Assembly (NCBI RefSeq): GCF_000372725.1 | Contig: NW_005198529.1 | Coordinates: 9,597 to 55,228 of the forward strand | Reading direction: 5' to 3' | Origin: Emiliania huxleyi CCMP1516 | Taxonomy: Eukaryota; Haptophyta; Isochrysidales; Noelaerhabdaceae | DNA: 45,632 nt | Shown here: piece after piece, positions 19,666 through 29,400 of the stretch | Layout of the letters: each line of letters begins with the position of its first letter | How positions within the stretch are numbered: the first letter of the stretch is position 1 | Program-made: the position numbers and the translations under genes | The notes under the pieces: model-generated | Told to the model about the DNA's origin: nothing | The model's database searches: none | Seen by the model: the letters and a program-made list of their open reading frames with translations, nothing else

Positions 19666-22600
19666 ATGCCCAGTTCGTCGGACGAAGACGTTCCGACCAA
19701 GGTCGTGAAAGCGGTGTTGCGAGGCAAAGACGGAGCAGTGCAAGTGTGGCTCAACGGCGGAGGCTTGGTCGACGCTACAATCAAGTACGGCGCCTTGAGC
19801 GGCAGGACTCTGCTGTTCGCCGCCGCCGCGCGGGGCCACGAAGAGGTGGCCGCGCTGCTGCTGCAGCGTGGCGCGGCGGTCAACCAAGCCAAGGACGGCG
19901 GCGCCACGCCGCTGTACGCCGCATGCCAGGAGGGACACCTCGAGTGCGTTCGGATGCTTCTCGAGGCTGGCGCGGCGGTCGAACAAGCCTGGGGCGACGG
20001 CGCCACGCCGCTGTTCATCGCGTGCCAGATGGGCCAGCTCGAGTGCGTGCGGCTGCTTCTCGCTGCTGGCGCGGCGGTCGAACACGCCAAGGACGGCGGT
20101 GTCACGCCGCTGTACATCGCGTGCCAGAAGGGTCAGCTCGACTGCGTGCGGCTGCTCCTCGGCGCCGGCGCGGCGGTCGACCAAGCCAAGAATGACGGCA
20201 CCACGCCGCTGAGCGCTGCGAGCATGGCTGGCCAGATCGAGTGCGCCCGGCTGCTCCTCGCTGCCCGCGCGGCGGTCAACCAAGCCAAGGACGACGGCGC
20301 CACGCCGCTGTACATCGCGTGCCAGAACGGCCACCTCGAGTGCGTGCGGCTGCTCCTCGCTGCCAGCGCGGCGGTCAACCAAGCCATGCAGGACGGCGCC
20401 ACGCCGCTGTACATCGCTTGCCAGAAGGGCCAGCTCGAGTGCATGCGGCTGCTCCTCGCTGCCAGCGCGGCGGTGAACCAAGCAGACGCTGACGGCTTCA
20501 CGCCGCTGTTCATCGCGTGCCAAGAGGGCCAGCTCGAGTGCGTGCGGCTGCTCCTCGCTGCCAGCGCGGCGGTCAACCAAGCCATGCAGGACGGCGCCAC
20601 GCCGCTGTACATCGCGTGCCAGACGGGTCAGCTCGACTGCGTGCGGCTGCTCCTCGAGGCGCACGCGGCGGTCGACCAAGCCAGGGAGAACGGCGTCACG
20701 CCGCTGCACATTGCGTGCCAGGAGGGCCACCTCGACGTCGTGCAGCTGCTCCTCGGGGCCGGCGCGGCGATCAACCAAGCCGAGGAGGACGGCGCCACGC
20801 CGCTGCACATTGCGTGCCTGGAAGGCCACTCCGCCGTTGTGATCTGCCTACTGCGGGCGGGCGTTGACACGACGGCGTGCGATGCGAGCGGCGAGACAGC
20901 GCTGCAGTGGGCCAAGGAGGAGGGCCACGCCGAGTGCGTCAAGGCCTTATCCGAGGAGGAGGCGCGGCGCGAGGCGGCAGCAGCGGCGGCGGCTGCGGAC
21001 GGCCGAGCAGGGGCGGGCGGTGCTTCCTCGGGCGCGGCAGCGGCAGCTGTGGACGCGCCGCTGCTCGGGCAGCGAGTCGTGCTCAGCGGGCTCTCCGCCC
21101 GCCCCGAGCTGAACGGCCAGCGAGGCGTGGCGCAGAGTTTCAGGCTAGGGCGGTACGCGGTGGCAATCGAGGGCAGCGCCGAGTGCGTGCGGGTGCGGCC
21201 CGCGAACCTTTCGCTGGCGCCGGCGGCAGAGCAGGCGTCGGGCGGTGGCGTCGCAGTCCCCGGCGAGGTCGGGGCAGCGGCTGAGCGAGGCGACGAGGCG
21301 GCGGTGCTGGCGTGGCTCGAGGGCGGCGGGCGGGCCGACGCGACGTACGAGAAGGGCGGGGTGGGCGGCATCACGCTGCTGATGGACGCCGCCTACTACG
21401 GCCACGATCGGGTGGTCGACTTGCTGCTGCGGCACGGCGCGGAGGTCGACCAGCAGAGCAGCGACGGCCGCACCGCGCTGATGGCCGCCGCCCTCTTCAA
21501 CCACCCCGCCGTCGTGCTCCGCTTGCTGCGGGCGGGTGCAGACACCGCGGCGCGCAGTGCGAGCGGCAATACGGCGCTGAAGATGGCCAAGGAGCAGGGC
21601 CACACCGAGTGCGTTGAGGCCTTCCGGCAGCACATCGCCACAGTTGCAGGTGCGGCAAAGGCTGCTGCCGAGGCGGCGGCAACTGAGTCGGCGGCGGCCG
21701 CCGCGCGCAACGTGGCAACAGAGGCGGCTGAGGCTCGCGGCGCTGCCGATGCGGCGCTGCGCGAGGCGGTTGAGGCGTGCGGCCGAGGCGACGCCGATCT
21801 TGAGGCGCTCAGGGCGGCGATCAACGCGAATGCCGACTCCGCCGACGGATCGGAGGCGCTCCAGGCGGCGAGGCGGCTGCGCGATGAGCTGGCGGATCGC
21901 AGGACCCGCGAGGCCAAGGCGCTGAAGCGGCAGCGGCAGAAGGAGGAGAAGGCGGCGGCGAGGCAGGCAGCGGCGGCAGCGCGGGCGGAGGAGCAGGCTC
22001 AGGAGGCGCGAGCGGCGGTGCAGGCAGCGGAGGCCGCGGCGGCGCGGGCAGCTGAGGAGGCTGCATCAGCGCGGGCGGTGCAGGCAGCGGAGGCTGAAGC
22101 AGCGCGCGCGGCGGAGTCGGCGGCGGCGCGGGCAAGAGAGGACGCGAGGGAGAGGGAGGAAGCGAGAAGGAGGGAAGCAGCGGAGGAGGAGGCGGCGGCA
22201 GCGGAGGCGGAGGCGGAGAAGCGCGCCAAGGAGAAGAAGAAGGCCAAGAAGAGGGGCAAGAAGAAGAAGAAGGGCGGCGGGGGCGGCGCTGGGCCGTCGC
22301 AAGAGGCCGAAGCGCCGGCAGAGGAGGCGGCGGAGGAGGGGGTGGCGGCGGCGGAGGAGGCGGAGCTTGCGGCGGCGCTCGAGGAGAGCGCGAGGCTGGA
22401 GGAGGAGAGGCGGGCGGCGGAGGCGCAAGGGTCGTCCTCAGCCGCAGAGGCGCCGGCTCCGAGGGAGGAGCCGCCGGCCGACTTCATCTGCCCGATCACG
22501 ACCGAGCTCATGAGTGACCCGGTGATGGCGGCGGACGGGCATTCTTACGAGCGGTCGGCGATCGAGCGCTGGCTCGCGACCAAGTCGACGAGCCCGATGA

Positions 22601-22689
22601 CGGGCGAGGCGCTCGTGCACACCTTCCTCGCCCCCAACCACACGCTGCGCCGGCAGATCCGGGAGTGGGAAGAGGCGAACGCATGCTGA
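19666..22689 (+). CDS. Ankyrin-repeat / U-box E3 ubiquitin ligase-like protein
   Basis: A single-exon 1007-aa protein. Residues 1-45 match the pseudogene at 18167. About 12 ankyrin repeats follow (G-A-T-P-L-Y-I-A-C-Q-x-G-x-L-E-C-V-R-L-L-L), with units so alike that recent internal expansion is likely. Around 455-520 comes a non-ankyrin module (L-L-G-Q-R-V-V-L-S-G-L, L-N-G-Q-R-G-V-A, A-E-C-V-R-V), then two or three more ankyrin repeats, a Glu/Ala/Arg/Lys coiled coil of about 250 residues with a K-K-R-G-K-K-K-K cluster, and a C-terminal U-box (D-F-I-C-P-I-T, M-S-D-P-V-M-A-A-D-G-H-S-Y-E-R-S-A-I-E-R-W-L). The U-box should recruit an E2 while the ankyrins choose the target. ATG 19666 is chosen because similarity to the pseudogene starts there; an in-frame upstream start at 19600 is less likely. 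Confidence 0.9.
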   Translation: MPSSSDEDVPTKVVKAVLRGKDGAVQVWLNGGGLVDATIKYGALSGRTLLFAAAARGHEEVAALLLQRGAAVNQAKDGGATPLYAACQEGHLECVRMLLEAGAAVEQAWGDGATPLFIACQMGQLECVRLLLAAGAAVEHAKDGGVTPLYIACQKGQLDCVRLLLGAGAAVDQAKNDGTTPLSAASMAGQIECARLLLAARAAVNQAKDDGATPLYIACQNGHLECVRLLLAASAAVNQAMQDGATPLYIACQKGQLECMRLLLAASAAVNQADADGFTPLFIACQEGQLECVRLLLAASAAVNQAMQDGATPLYIACQTGQLDCVRLLLEAHAAVDQARENGVTPLHIACQEGHLDVVQLLLGAGAAINQAEEDGATPLHIACLEGHSAVVICLLRAGVDTTACDASGETALQWAKEEGHAECVKALSEEEARREAAAAAAAADGRAGAGGASSGAAAAAVDAPLLGQRVVLSGLSARPELNGQRGVAQSFRLGRYAVAIEGSAECVRVRPANLSLAPAAEQASGGGVAVPGEVGAAAERGDEAAVLAWLEGGGRADATYEKGGVGGITLLMDAAYYGHDRVVDLLLRHGAEVDQQSSDGRTALMAAALFNHPAVVLRLLRAGADTAARSASGNTALKMAKEQGHTECVEAFRQHIATVAGAAKAAAEAAATESAAAAARNVATEAAEARGAADAALREAVEACGRGDADLEALRAAINANADSADGSEALQAARRLRDELADRRTREAKALKRQRQKEEKAAARQAAAAARAEEQAQEARAAVQAAEAAAARAAEEAASARAVQAAEAEAARAAESAAARAREDAREREEARRREAAEEEAAAAEAEAEKRAKEKKKAKKRGKKKKKGGGGGAGPSQEAEAPAEEAAEEGVAAAEEAELAAALEESARLEEERRAAEAQGSSSAAEAPAPREEPPADFICPITTELMSDPVMAADGHSYERSAIERWLATKSTSPMTGEALVHTFLAPNHTLRRQIREWEEANAC

Positions 22690-23145
22690 AGAGCGCAGCG
22701 CTTGCGCCGCCTGCGACCAGCGCGGGCGTGGGTCGTCGCCGCGGGCGCGGCAGCGGCTTACACTCCCCTGTGGGACGGCTCAGACTACGCGCCCGGAGAG
22801 GACGGCGATTCGTTGTGCATGGAACAAAAGCGAGAGTCGTGTGTGTGAGCGACAAAAGCGAGAGTCGGTGTGTGTGAGCGAGAAGCGGCGGCCCTGGGGA
22901 GTTGATTCATCTTTGGTCTGGTTCTCTTGAAGACCTAAAACTCTGAGATGCAGCTCGCGGCGCTTGCGCCGCCCGCCACCGAGCACCGTCGGCCGTCGGG
23001 GCTCACACCCGGGCGGGGCGGCGGGGCGGGGCCGGGTGGGACTGCTGAGACTACGCGCCCGGAGAGGACAGCGACGCGTTGTGTGCACATGGAACAAGAG
23101 CGAGAGTCGGGTGTGTGAGCGAGACGCGGCGGCCCTGTGCAGTCC
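22682..23145 (+). repeat. Direct duplication of about 200 bp after the U-box gene
   Basis: Copy 1 (about 22690-22905) and copy 2 (about 22950-23140) share GCGCTTGCGCCGCC, GACTACGCGCCCGGAGAGGA, a CATGGAACAA-AGCGAGAGTCG stretch, GTGTGTGAGCGAGA and GCGGCGGCCCTG. The 3' end of the U-box gene lies at the left edge, so copy 1 may be its 3' UTR. Confidence 0.8.
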
Positions 23146-23446
23146 ATTGTCAGGTGCTGTCAGGTGATCTGTCGGGCTGTCGGGCAGCTGTCAGGCACTG
23201 TCAGGTGCCTCTGTCAGACCAGCTGTCAGGTGCTGTCAGTGCTGTCGGGTGCTGTCGGGTGCGTGTCTGACAGGCGAGGGGCTCTGTAGCTGTCGGGTGC
23301 TGTCGGAGCTGTCGGGTGTTGCTGTCAGACGCTGTCGGAGCTGTCAGAGCTGTCAGGCTGCTGCTGCTGTCAGACGTTGGGCTGTTACTGTCAGGTGCTG
23401 TCAGGTGGTGCTGTCGGGCTAGCTGTCGGGGTGCTGTCAGGCTCTG
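23146..23446 (+). repeat. CTGTCAGG/CTGTCGGG degenerate minisatellite, block 1
   Basis: Dozens of CTGTC(A/G)G cores with irregular 7-12 base spacing (GCTGTCAGGT, GCTGTCGGGT). ORFs across it are low-complexity artefacts on both strands. Confidence 0.85.
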
Positions 23447-23894
23447 ACACACACCAGCCACACTTATGACACTATCAAGAGGAGCCAGCGGGTACGCAGC
23501 TGCCCCCCTCCTACGGCGTGATCACGCCGGCAGGGGCGGCCGCCTGGGGAGCGCAGATGGCGGCGCAGGCGCAGGCCGCGGCGGTGGCACAGACGGCGGC
23601 GGCCACCCCACCCAGACGCCGTAGGCATATGACTGTAGGGCCCCAGAAGGCTAGCTGGTAGCTTCATTTGTAGTAGCACAGCCGCCGGTGCTACTGCTAG
23701 AGTCTAGAGAGGGGTCCGCAGAGGTGGGGCGGGAGGGTTGAGAGAGAGACCCATGACCATCCCATGACTACATGGACATGGACATGGACATGGACATGGA
23801 CATGGACCACACTCACATGTACATGTCTTTGCATGTAATAGTTTTGTTATATCCTCATGGGGCACAAGAAAGAGGCTCTACGGGGGGGGGGGGG
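23447..23894. other. Spacer between minisatellite blocks
   Basis: Holds an inverted word (GGCGTGATCACGCC near 23515), a GCGGCGCAGGCGCAGGC-rich stretch, a (CATGGA)n microsatellite at about 23771-23806 and a G-tract at about 23882-23895. No gene is supported. Confidence 0.5.
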
Positions 23895-24157
23895 GTCTGA
23901 CTGTGTACGGTCTGTGCTGCTGTCGGGCTGTCAGCGCTGCTGTCAGGCCACTGTGTGCTGTCGGGCTGTCAGGCAGCTGTCAGGCTGTCACGTTAGGGCC
24001 TGACAGCGACGGAGCGCCTCGCCTGTCAGGCTCTGCTGTCAGGCTGTCAGATACGTGCTGTCAGACTGTCAGAGAAAGTGCTGTCAGCGCTGTCAGGCTG
24101 TCGGGCACTGTCAGGCGCTGTCCGGGGTTTGCTGTCAGGCTGTCAGACCAGGGCTCA
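23895..24157 (+). repeat. CTGTCAGG degenerate minisatellite, block 2
   Basis: Same core as block 1 (GCTGTCAGGCTGTCAG) and same orientation, 450 bp downstream, so the two blocks were probably one array interrupted by the spacer. Confidence 0.85.
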
Positions 24158-24997
24158 GGTAGAGTACGGCTCAGGAGGAAAAGTCCTACTGGCAGTCTAC
24201 GGGGAGATGTGTTGAGGAAATCGGAGGACGCGACCCACCTCGCTCCCCAGAGGGACACGGGACACTTATCCGGCTCCCGCGCGGCGCGGCCTCGCCGCTA
24301 GAGTAAGAAAGTCGGGGACACGGCCACGGCTATCATAGATTGGGTCGTGTCCCCGCGGCGAGCGAATCCGACCAGCGCTACGCGTGAGGCTAGAGAAGGT
24401 TGAAGTGTATCGCGCGCCTTGGCGGGGGGGGGGGGGGGGGGGCCTCTTAGCGCGCCATCGCCACGGTGCTGCAAGCAGCGCCGGGCGACGACGACTTGCC
24501 GCCTCCCGGTCCCCCTCGGCACACCTCCGCTGCTTAATGTTTGACGACTCGAACCCGTGAAGCTTCCCCGTGCGCGGGTTACCCCCGCACCGGGTCAGCC
24601 TGCCAGCCACGTATCCACGCAAGCGTGGTCCGCGCGCATGGCACACAGGCGTTCGCCAGCGCAGAGGCTAGGCGACCGGGGAAGGACTAGCTCAAGGGCA
24701 ACACCTCGTCACCAGCCGTTGACTCGCAGAACGAGTCTGCGGCCCCCGGTTGGGACGAGTGCGCGACGCGGTTGAACCGCTCAATATGGCCGGCAGCTCG
24801 CGCTGCCGGCGGGGTTGGTTGGGGAGAACCGGCACGGGGAAGGCCGGCCTCCCCCGGGGAAGTGGGGTCCACCCCCCCAATGAACACACCAGCGAGGGAG
24901 GGCGAGACGATCGAGGGGTCCCGTACCATGTACCATGCGGAATCGACCCTATCCCACTCAGTGCTCAGATACTCAGCCTGGGCTGCCAAGAGACTTG
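24158..24997. other. Intergenic, poly-G tract and hairpin, no gene
   Basis: A G-run of about 19 lies at 24424-24442. A hairpin GCCGGCAG/CTGCCGGC lies near 24790-24811. GACTCGAACCC at 24547 resembles a tRNA T-loop box on the minus strand, but the stem does not pair. The minus ORF 24646-24266 shows no domain. Confidence 0.45.
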
Positions 24998-25300
24998 CTT
25001 GGAGTGTGGAGTCGGCAGCCTCACACCCAGGGCCGGGGAGCTATGAAGCGCACCCAGCGGGCCGGATGATCGGGATCGGGATCGGGGGGGGGGGGGGGGG
25101 GCAAGAGCTGAGTGACCGTGCACTTGGAGGCTTGGAGCACTTCGAATGCAGTCATCGCACTTGGAGCACTTGGAGTGCAGTCATTAGCCTCACATCCAGG
25201 GCCGGGGAGCTGAGAAGCGCACCCAGCGGGCCGGATGATCGGGATCGGGTTACGGGCTAGAGAGCCCTAGCCCTGGGGGGTGCGCGTTCGCAGGGAAAGG
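24998..25300 (+). repeat. Dispersed repeat A, copies 3 and 4 in tandem
   Basis: Copy 3 (about 24998-25085) is cut off by a G-run at 25086-25101. Copy 4 (about 25159-25300) is complete and nearly identical to copy 2 at 14324. Both have GAGCT-AGAAGCGCACCCAG and GCCGGATGATCGGGATCGGG. Confidence 0.85.
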
Positions 25301-25430
25301 GCCGTAAAGTAAACACAGGTCTCCGAGGGTTGGACCCGCGTACCGGGTTTCCCCTTAACTGCAGGACCCCCCCTCTACTCGGAGCTAGTGGACATTACAC
25401 TGTACACCACGCCCAAACACAGACACTTGC

Positions 25431-26393
25431 TTAGTCCTCGGTCCCGTAGCTCCACCTTCCGTCCTCCCGGGGCTCCGGTTCTCCTCGATTCGCTCTCTTG
25501 CTCGCTTGCCGAGCGTCATACGACGGCTGGGGGGGTCGTTTCCCTCGTTGTTGGTGTCGCTTTCTCCGCTGCCGCCTTTCGTCTTCGCCAGCTCCTCCCG
25601 GCTCCACCGGTTCCGAGAGTGTCGACGGCCCGGCCGAGGTTTCCCCGGGCGAGGACGGCGGCATTGGACCGTGTCGCCTCCCCTCCCCGGGAGGTCGGGC
25701 CCGCTCTCCCTGGTCGACGAGTCGCGCCCGCACCCGCGGCCTCTCTATCGTTCTCGGCTCGCCCCTCCCCCCCGCTGGCCCCTCGTCGAGCTCGGAGGGC
25801 CGTGGCTCCCCTTGTCGTAAATCACGGTGGTCCAGCTGCCGCCGCGACGGGTCTACCCCTGGCGGGCTCGTATGTCCCGACCCCACTCGCAGAGGCCGAG
25901 ATAGCTCAACTCTCACCCCCTCCGACAGTTGACTCCAGGTCTCACCCGGGGCCCTCCGGTCTCGACCTCCCGATTCGTCTGCTGGCCCACTGTCTCCCCA
26001 CAGCACCTCCCCCCCCTCGGTCCCCTCCCTCGGGTACTCCAGCCTCCGGCGGGGCGGCTGCGGATTCCCCAGGTTCCGAGCGGGTCCGTACGGTGACGGC
26101 CACGCCGGCAGCGGGGGTGGAGGCGGCGGTGGGGGGGCGGGTACGGTGGCGGCACTGGCGGCCACAGCGCCTGCCTGGTGTGGAGCCTCAGTGGCGGCCC
26201 CATGACCCTGCGGCCACTCCAGCAGAGGAGGCGGAGGCGGTGGCAGGGGTGGCGGGTACGGTGGCGGTATTGGCAGCCGCAACGCCTGGTGTGGAGCCTC
26301 GGGGGCGGCCCCTCGACCCTCTCGCGCGATTTCTCTTGGCGGCGCTGCCTGGGCAGCTTTGCACCGCTTGCAGGGCGCTGCTTGGCCGCACAC
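25431..26393 (-). CDS. Proline-rich hypothetical ORF, possibly gag-like
   Basis: A 320-aa ORF starting M-C-G-Q-A-A-P-C-K-R-C-K. The N-terminal third is polyproline with an internal duplication of about 35 codons (E-A-P-H-Q-A twice, also visible as a roughly 140-bp DNA duplication). The rest is Arg/Glu/Gly-rich and ends E-D-G-R-W-S-Y-G-T-E-D. Such composition occurs in retroelement gag proteins and in disordered proteins; I see no zinc knuckle or protease. The plus strand is also open over the same span (25388-26404), so coding strand and reality are uncertain; the minus frame has the more protein-like charge pattern. Confidence 0.3.
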   Translation of the reverse strand: MCGQAAPCKRCKAAQAAPPREIAREGRGAAPEAPHQALRLPIPPPYPPPLPPPPPPLLEWPQGHGAATEAPHQAGAVAASAATVPAPPPPPPPPLPAWPSPYGPARNLGNPQPPRRRLEYPREGTEGGEVLWGDSGPADESGGRDRRAPGETWSQLSEGVRVELSRPLRVGSGHTSPPGVDPSRRQLDHRDLRQGEPRPSELDEGPAGGRGEPRTIERPRVRARLVDQGERARPPGEGRRHGPMPPSSPGETSAGPSTLSEPVEPGGAGEDERRQRRKRHQQRGKRPPQPSYDARQASKRANRGEPEPREDGRWSYGTED

Positions 26394-26456
26394 TGCCTCG
26401 CTGAAACAGTCCTGCAGTGCGCTGCTGGCCTCACACTGCCTCGCTGAAAAGACCTG

Positions 26457-29400
26457 ATGAAGGACGTGGACATCGAGGCCGCTCTTGCCGCAAACCGGCG
26501 AAAGATCCTCTCAGTTCGACGCGCGGAGGGCCACGACCAGCCGGAGCTCTCCGCCGAACGGCTGCGCAAGATGGCGACGCGGTCCAAGCGGGCGCGAGGC
26601 AGGCGGCAGCGGTCGGACGCAGAGGCCGTGCGCTGGGCACGCAAGCTGCAGCGGCTGATGCAGGGGCTGATCGGGCTGCAGGTCGCCTCGCTCCTGCTCG
26701 CCACCGCCGCCGCCGGAGCGCCGGTGCTGCTCCTCTTCTGCGGCATCGACGGATTTGGGATGGCGGCGACGCTGCCGGACGTGCAGCGCCACCACGCGCT
26801 GTGCACGGTCTTCAACCTGTGCTACCTCCTCGGCTCCGTCGGCGCTCCGGTCGCCCTCTCCGCCGCGCGCAGCGACGAGGACGCTCACGACACTCCCGCC
26901 GCTGGCCGGCCTGTGAACGGCGTCTCTTCACGGCTGGAGGTGTCAACAGGACGACGAGCTCCCGCCGCTTCTCGGCCCGTTCCTGTTTGTGCTCTCGTCG
27001 CTGGTCAACCTCTCGAGCCTCGCGGCGGGGGCGGCGGCGGCCTACGTGCTGCGCCGCCCGCTGATGCTCTACCGGTACGGCTCGGTGGCACTCGACGAGG
27101 AGGCGCGGCCCGACCTGTGTGGCGGGCACCACTGCTCCGCTCGAGCGACAGGTCCGCGACGTGTCCGGGACATGTCCCGCAGGCGGCCGACCTGCGGCTG
27201 GTCCGAGGCCTCTCCGCCTTCACCGTCGACGACGCCGAGTCTGCGCGAGGGCTCGCTTGGCTGGCGCGGCCACTGAGCCCTCTCTCCATCACCCTTCTCG
27301 GAGCCTTCCCGCAGGTCTGCGCTCGGCTCGCCGGGCGGCCACGGCTGCGACGAGGTGGAGTTGGCAGAGGCGAGCGAGGGCGAGCCGGTCGTGCCGCTCG
27401 TCTTCTTGCCCGTCAAGGCGACGCGCGGGAAGGCTCCGAGAAGGCTCCCGGACTGGCTCCCGTCTCTCACTCGTCCTCCTGCGCCGTCAAGGCGACGCCG
27501 AAGACGCCGAAGACGCCCAAGCCCAAGCGGGACGCGCTCAGCAAGGCCGCCGCAACCGTCCCGATGCTAACGCCGCCGCCGCGCGGCCAGCCGGCGGGCG
27601 GCCAGCCGGCGGGCGGGGTTGCGCGGAAGCAGAGCTGGCTGGAGGCGGCGGAGGCGGCGTCCGAGGTCGCGTTTGGCCCTCCCTCAGAGGAGGAGGAGGG
27701 CGGAGAGGAGGAGGGGGCGGAGCCGGCGCCGGTGAAGGCGGCGCCCGCAGCCGCGCTGCGGCCGGTGGCGGCGCAGCGGCTTGTGCTAAGCGACGAGAGC
27801 GACGAGGAGAGCGACGAGGGCGGCGGAGAGGGCGGCGGCGGAGGCGGCGGCGGCGGGGTGGCGAATGGCGGAGGCGGGGCGGGCGGCGGCAAGGAGGGCG
27901 GCGGCAAGGAGGGCGGCGGTGGGGAGGGCGGTGGCGAGGGGCGGCCGGCGGCGGGGGAGGGAGGCGAGGCTGCCCCCGCGTTGGCCTCTGCCGGGCATGG
28001 CGAGGGCACCGGCGAGGGCGGCGGCGAGGGTGGAGGCGAGGCGGGCGGCGCTGCGGACGACCCGGAGGGGGGCGGCGCGGCTGCGGGCCGCCTCTCGCTC
28101 GGCGCCAAGGTGCGGGGACTGGGGGCGGGCCTGCGCGGCAAAGCGGTCGAGGGGCTCCGCGCCATGGCGGAGGCTGTGGACGAGCCCGCCGAGTCGGCGG
28201 ACGAGCTGTTTGCCCGCGCGAAGGCGCTCAACGCGGAGGGGCGGTACAAGAAGGCGCGCGCCGCCCGCCACCCGCTCCCCCCGCCCCTCCCGCCCCCCCC
28301 GTCCGCCCTCACCCTCCCGCCCCTCTCCCCTCTGCCGCAGGCGTGCGAGGCACTCGAGGCCGCGTACGCGCTGCAGCCGAAGATCTCGACCGCCCTCTCG
28401 GCAGCCAACCTCCGCGTCAAGCTATTAATGAACTATTAATCAACTATTAATCAACTATTAATTAGGCAGCCAACCTTCGCGTCAAGCTCGGCGACCACGC
28501 GATGGCGGCGGCCGCGTACCGGCGAGCCGTCGGCGCGCGGCGCAGCAGTCCGAGATCGCCCGAGGTCACCTCCGAGATCACCCGAGGTTAGGCAAGTCAT
28601 CGCTGCGGCGCAGCAATCCGAGGGGGGGCCGTCGGCGGCGGAGCTGTCGATGGCGCGCTCGCGGCTCAAGGAGAGCGGACGCGGGCGGAGGTGGGCGGAC
28701 GAGAGGCCAGCCGTGCGACACCCCCTCCGCCCTCTGCCCGCAGGAGGCCGAGGAGGGGCTCCGCGCCTCGCGCGTCGGCATCGAGCTGCTGCCGCGGGGC
28801 GGCGTGCCGGCGAGGCTCGCCGGCTCGCTGGCTTGTGTGAACGGCGTCTCTTCACGGCTCGAGCTGTGAGCAGGCGTGCCTCGCCGCCACCGCAACCTCG
28901 CTCGAGGAGAAGCTGGAGGACCTCTTCTCCGAGTCGGCCTCCCTGTACGCGGAGCACGGCACCGAGCTGCAGGCGCGACATCCTCTCCCCCCATATCTCC
29001 CCCATATCTCCCCGTATCTCCCCATGGAGCGGCACCGAGCTGCAGGCGCGACATCCTCTCCCCCCATATCTCCCCCATATCTCCCCCATATCTCCCCCAT
29101 ATCTCCCCCATATCTCCCCATATCTCCCCCATATCTCCCCCATATCTCCCCATGTCTCCCCACGGAGCACGGCACCGAGCTGCAGGCGGCGCCGCGCGGC
29201 GTGCGGACTGCCCTCGGGGGCTCTTTCTCAACCCCCCCCCTCCCCCCTCCTCCTCCTTCTCCTCCCCCAGGACGGGATCCGGCAGCTGGTGCGGCTGCTG
29301 CGCGCGCGGCGGCTCGTCGCGGCGGGGCAGACGCTCAAGCCGATCGAGCGGCTGGTGACACGAGCGTGCCTCGCGGAGAGGGACGAGCAGGAGAGGGGAC

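Noticed and set aside
24500..24600. tRNA gene on the minus strand (GGTTCGAGTC box)
   Set aside because: The T-stem around the box does not pair and no acceptor stem or anticodon arm can be drawn.
25388..26404. 338-codon plus-strand ORF
   Set aside because: Overlaps the minus ORF 26393-25431; composition is less protein-like. Neither is strongly supported, so only the minus one was listed, at low confidence.
28990..29160. CRISPR-like regular repeats
   Set aside because: The units are directly adjacent 10-11 bp tandem copies with no unique spacers and lie inside a eukaryotic intron; the same applies to the arrays at 33931, 42172 and 43574.
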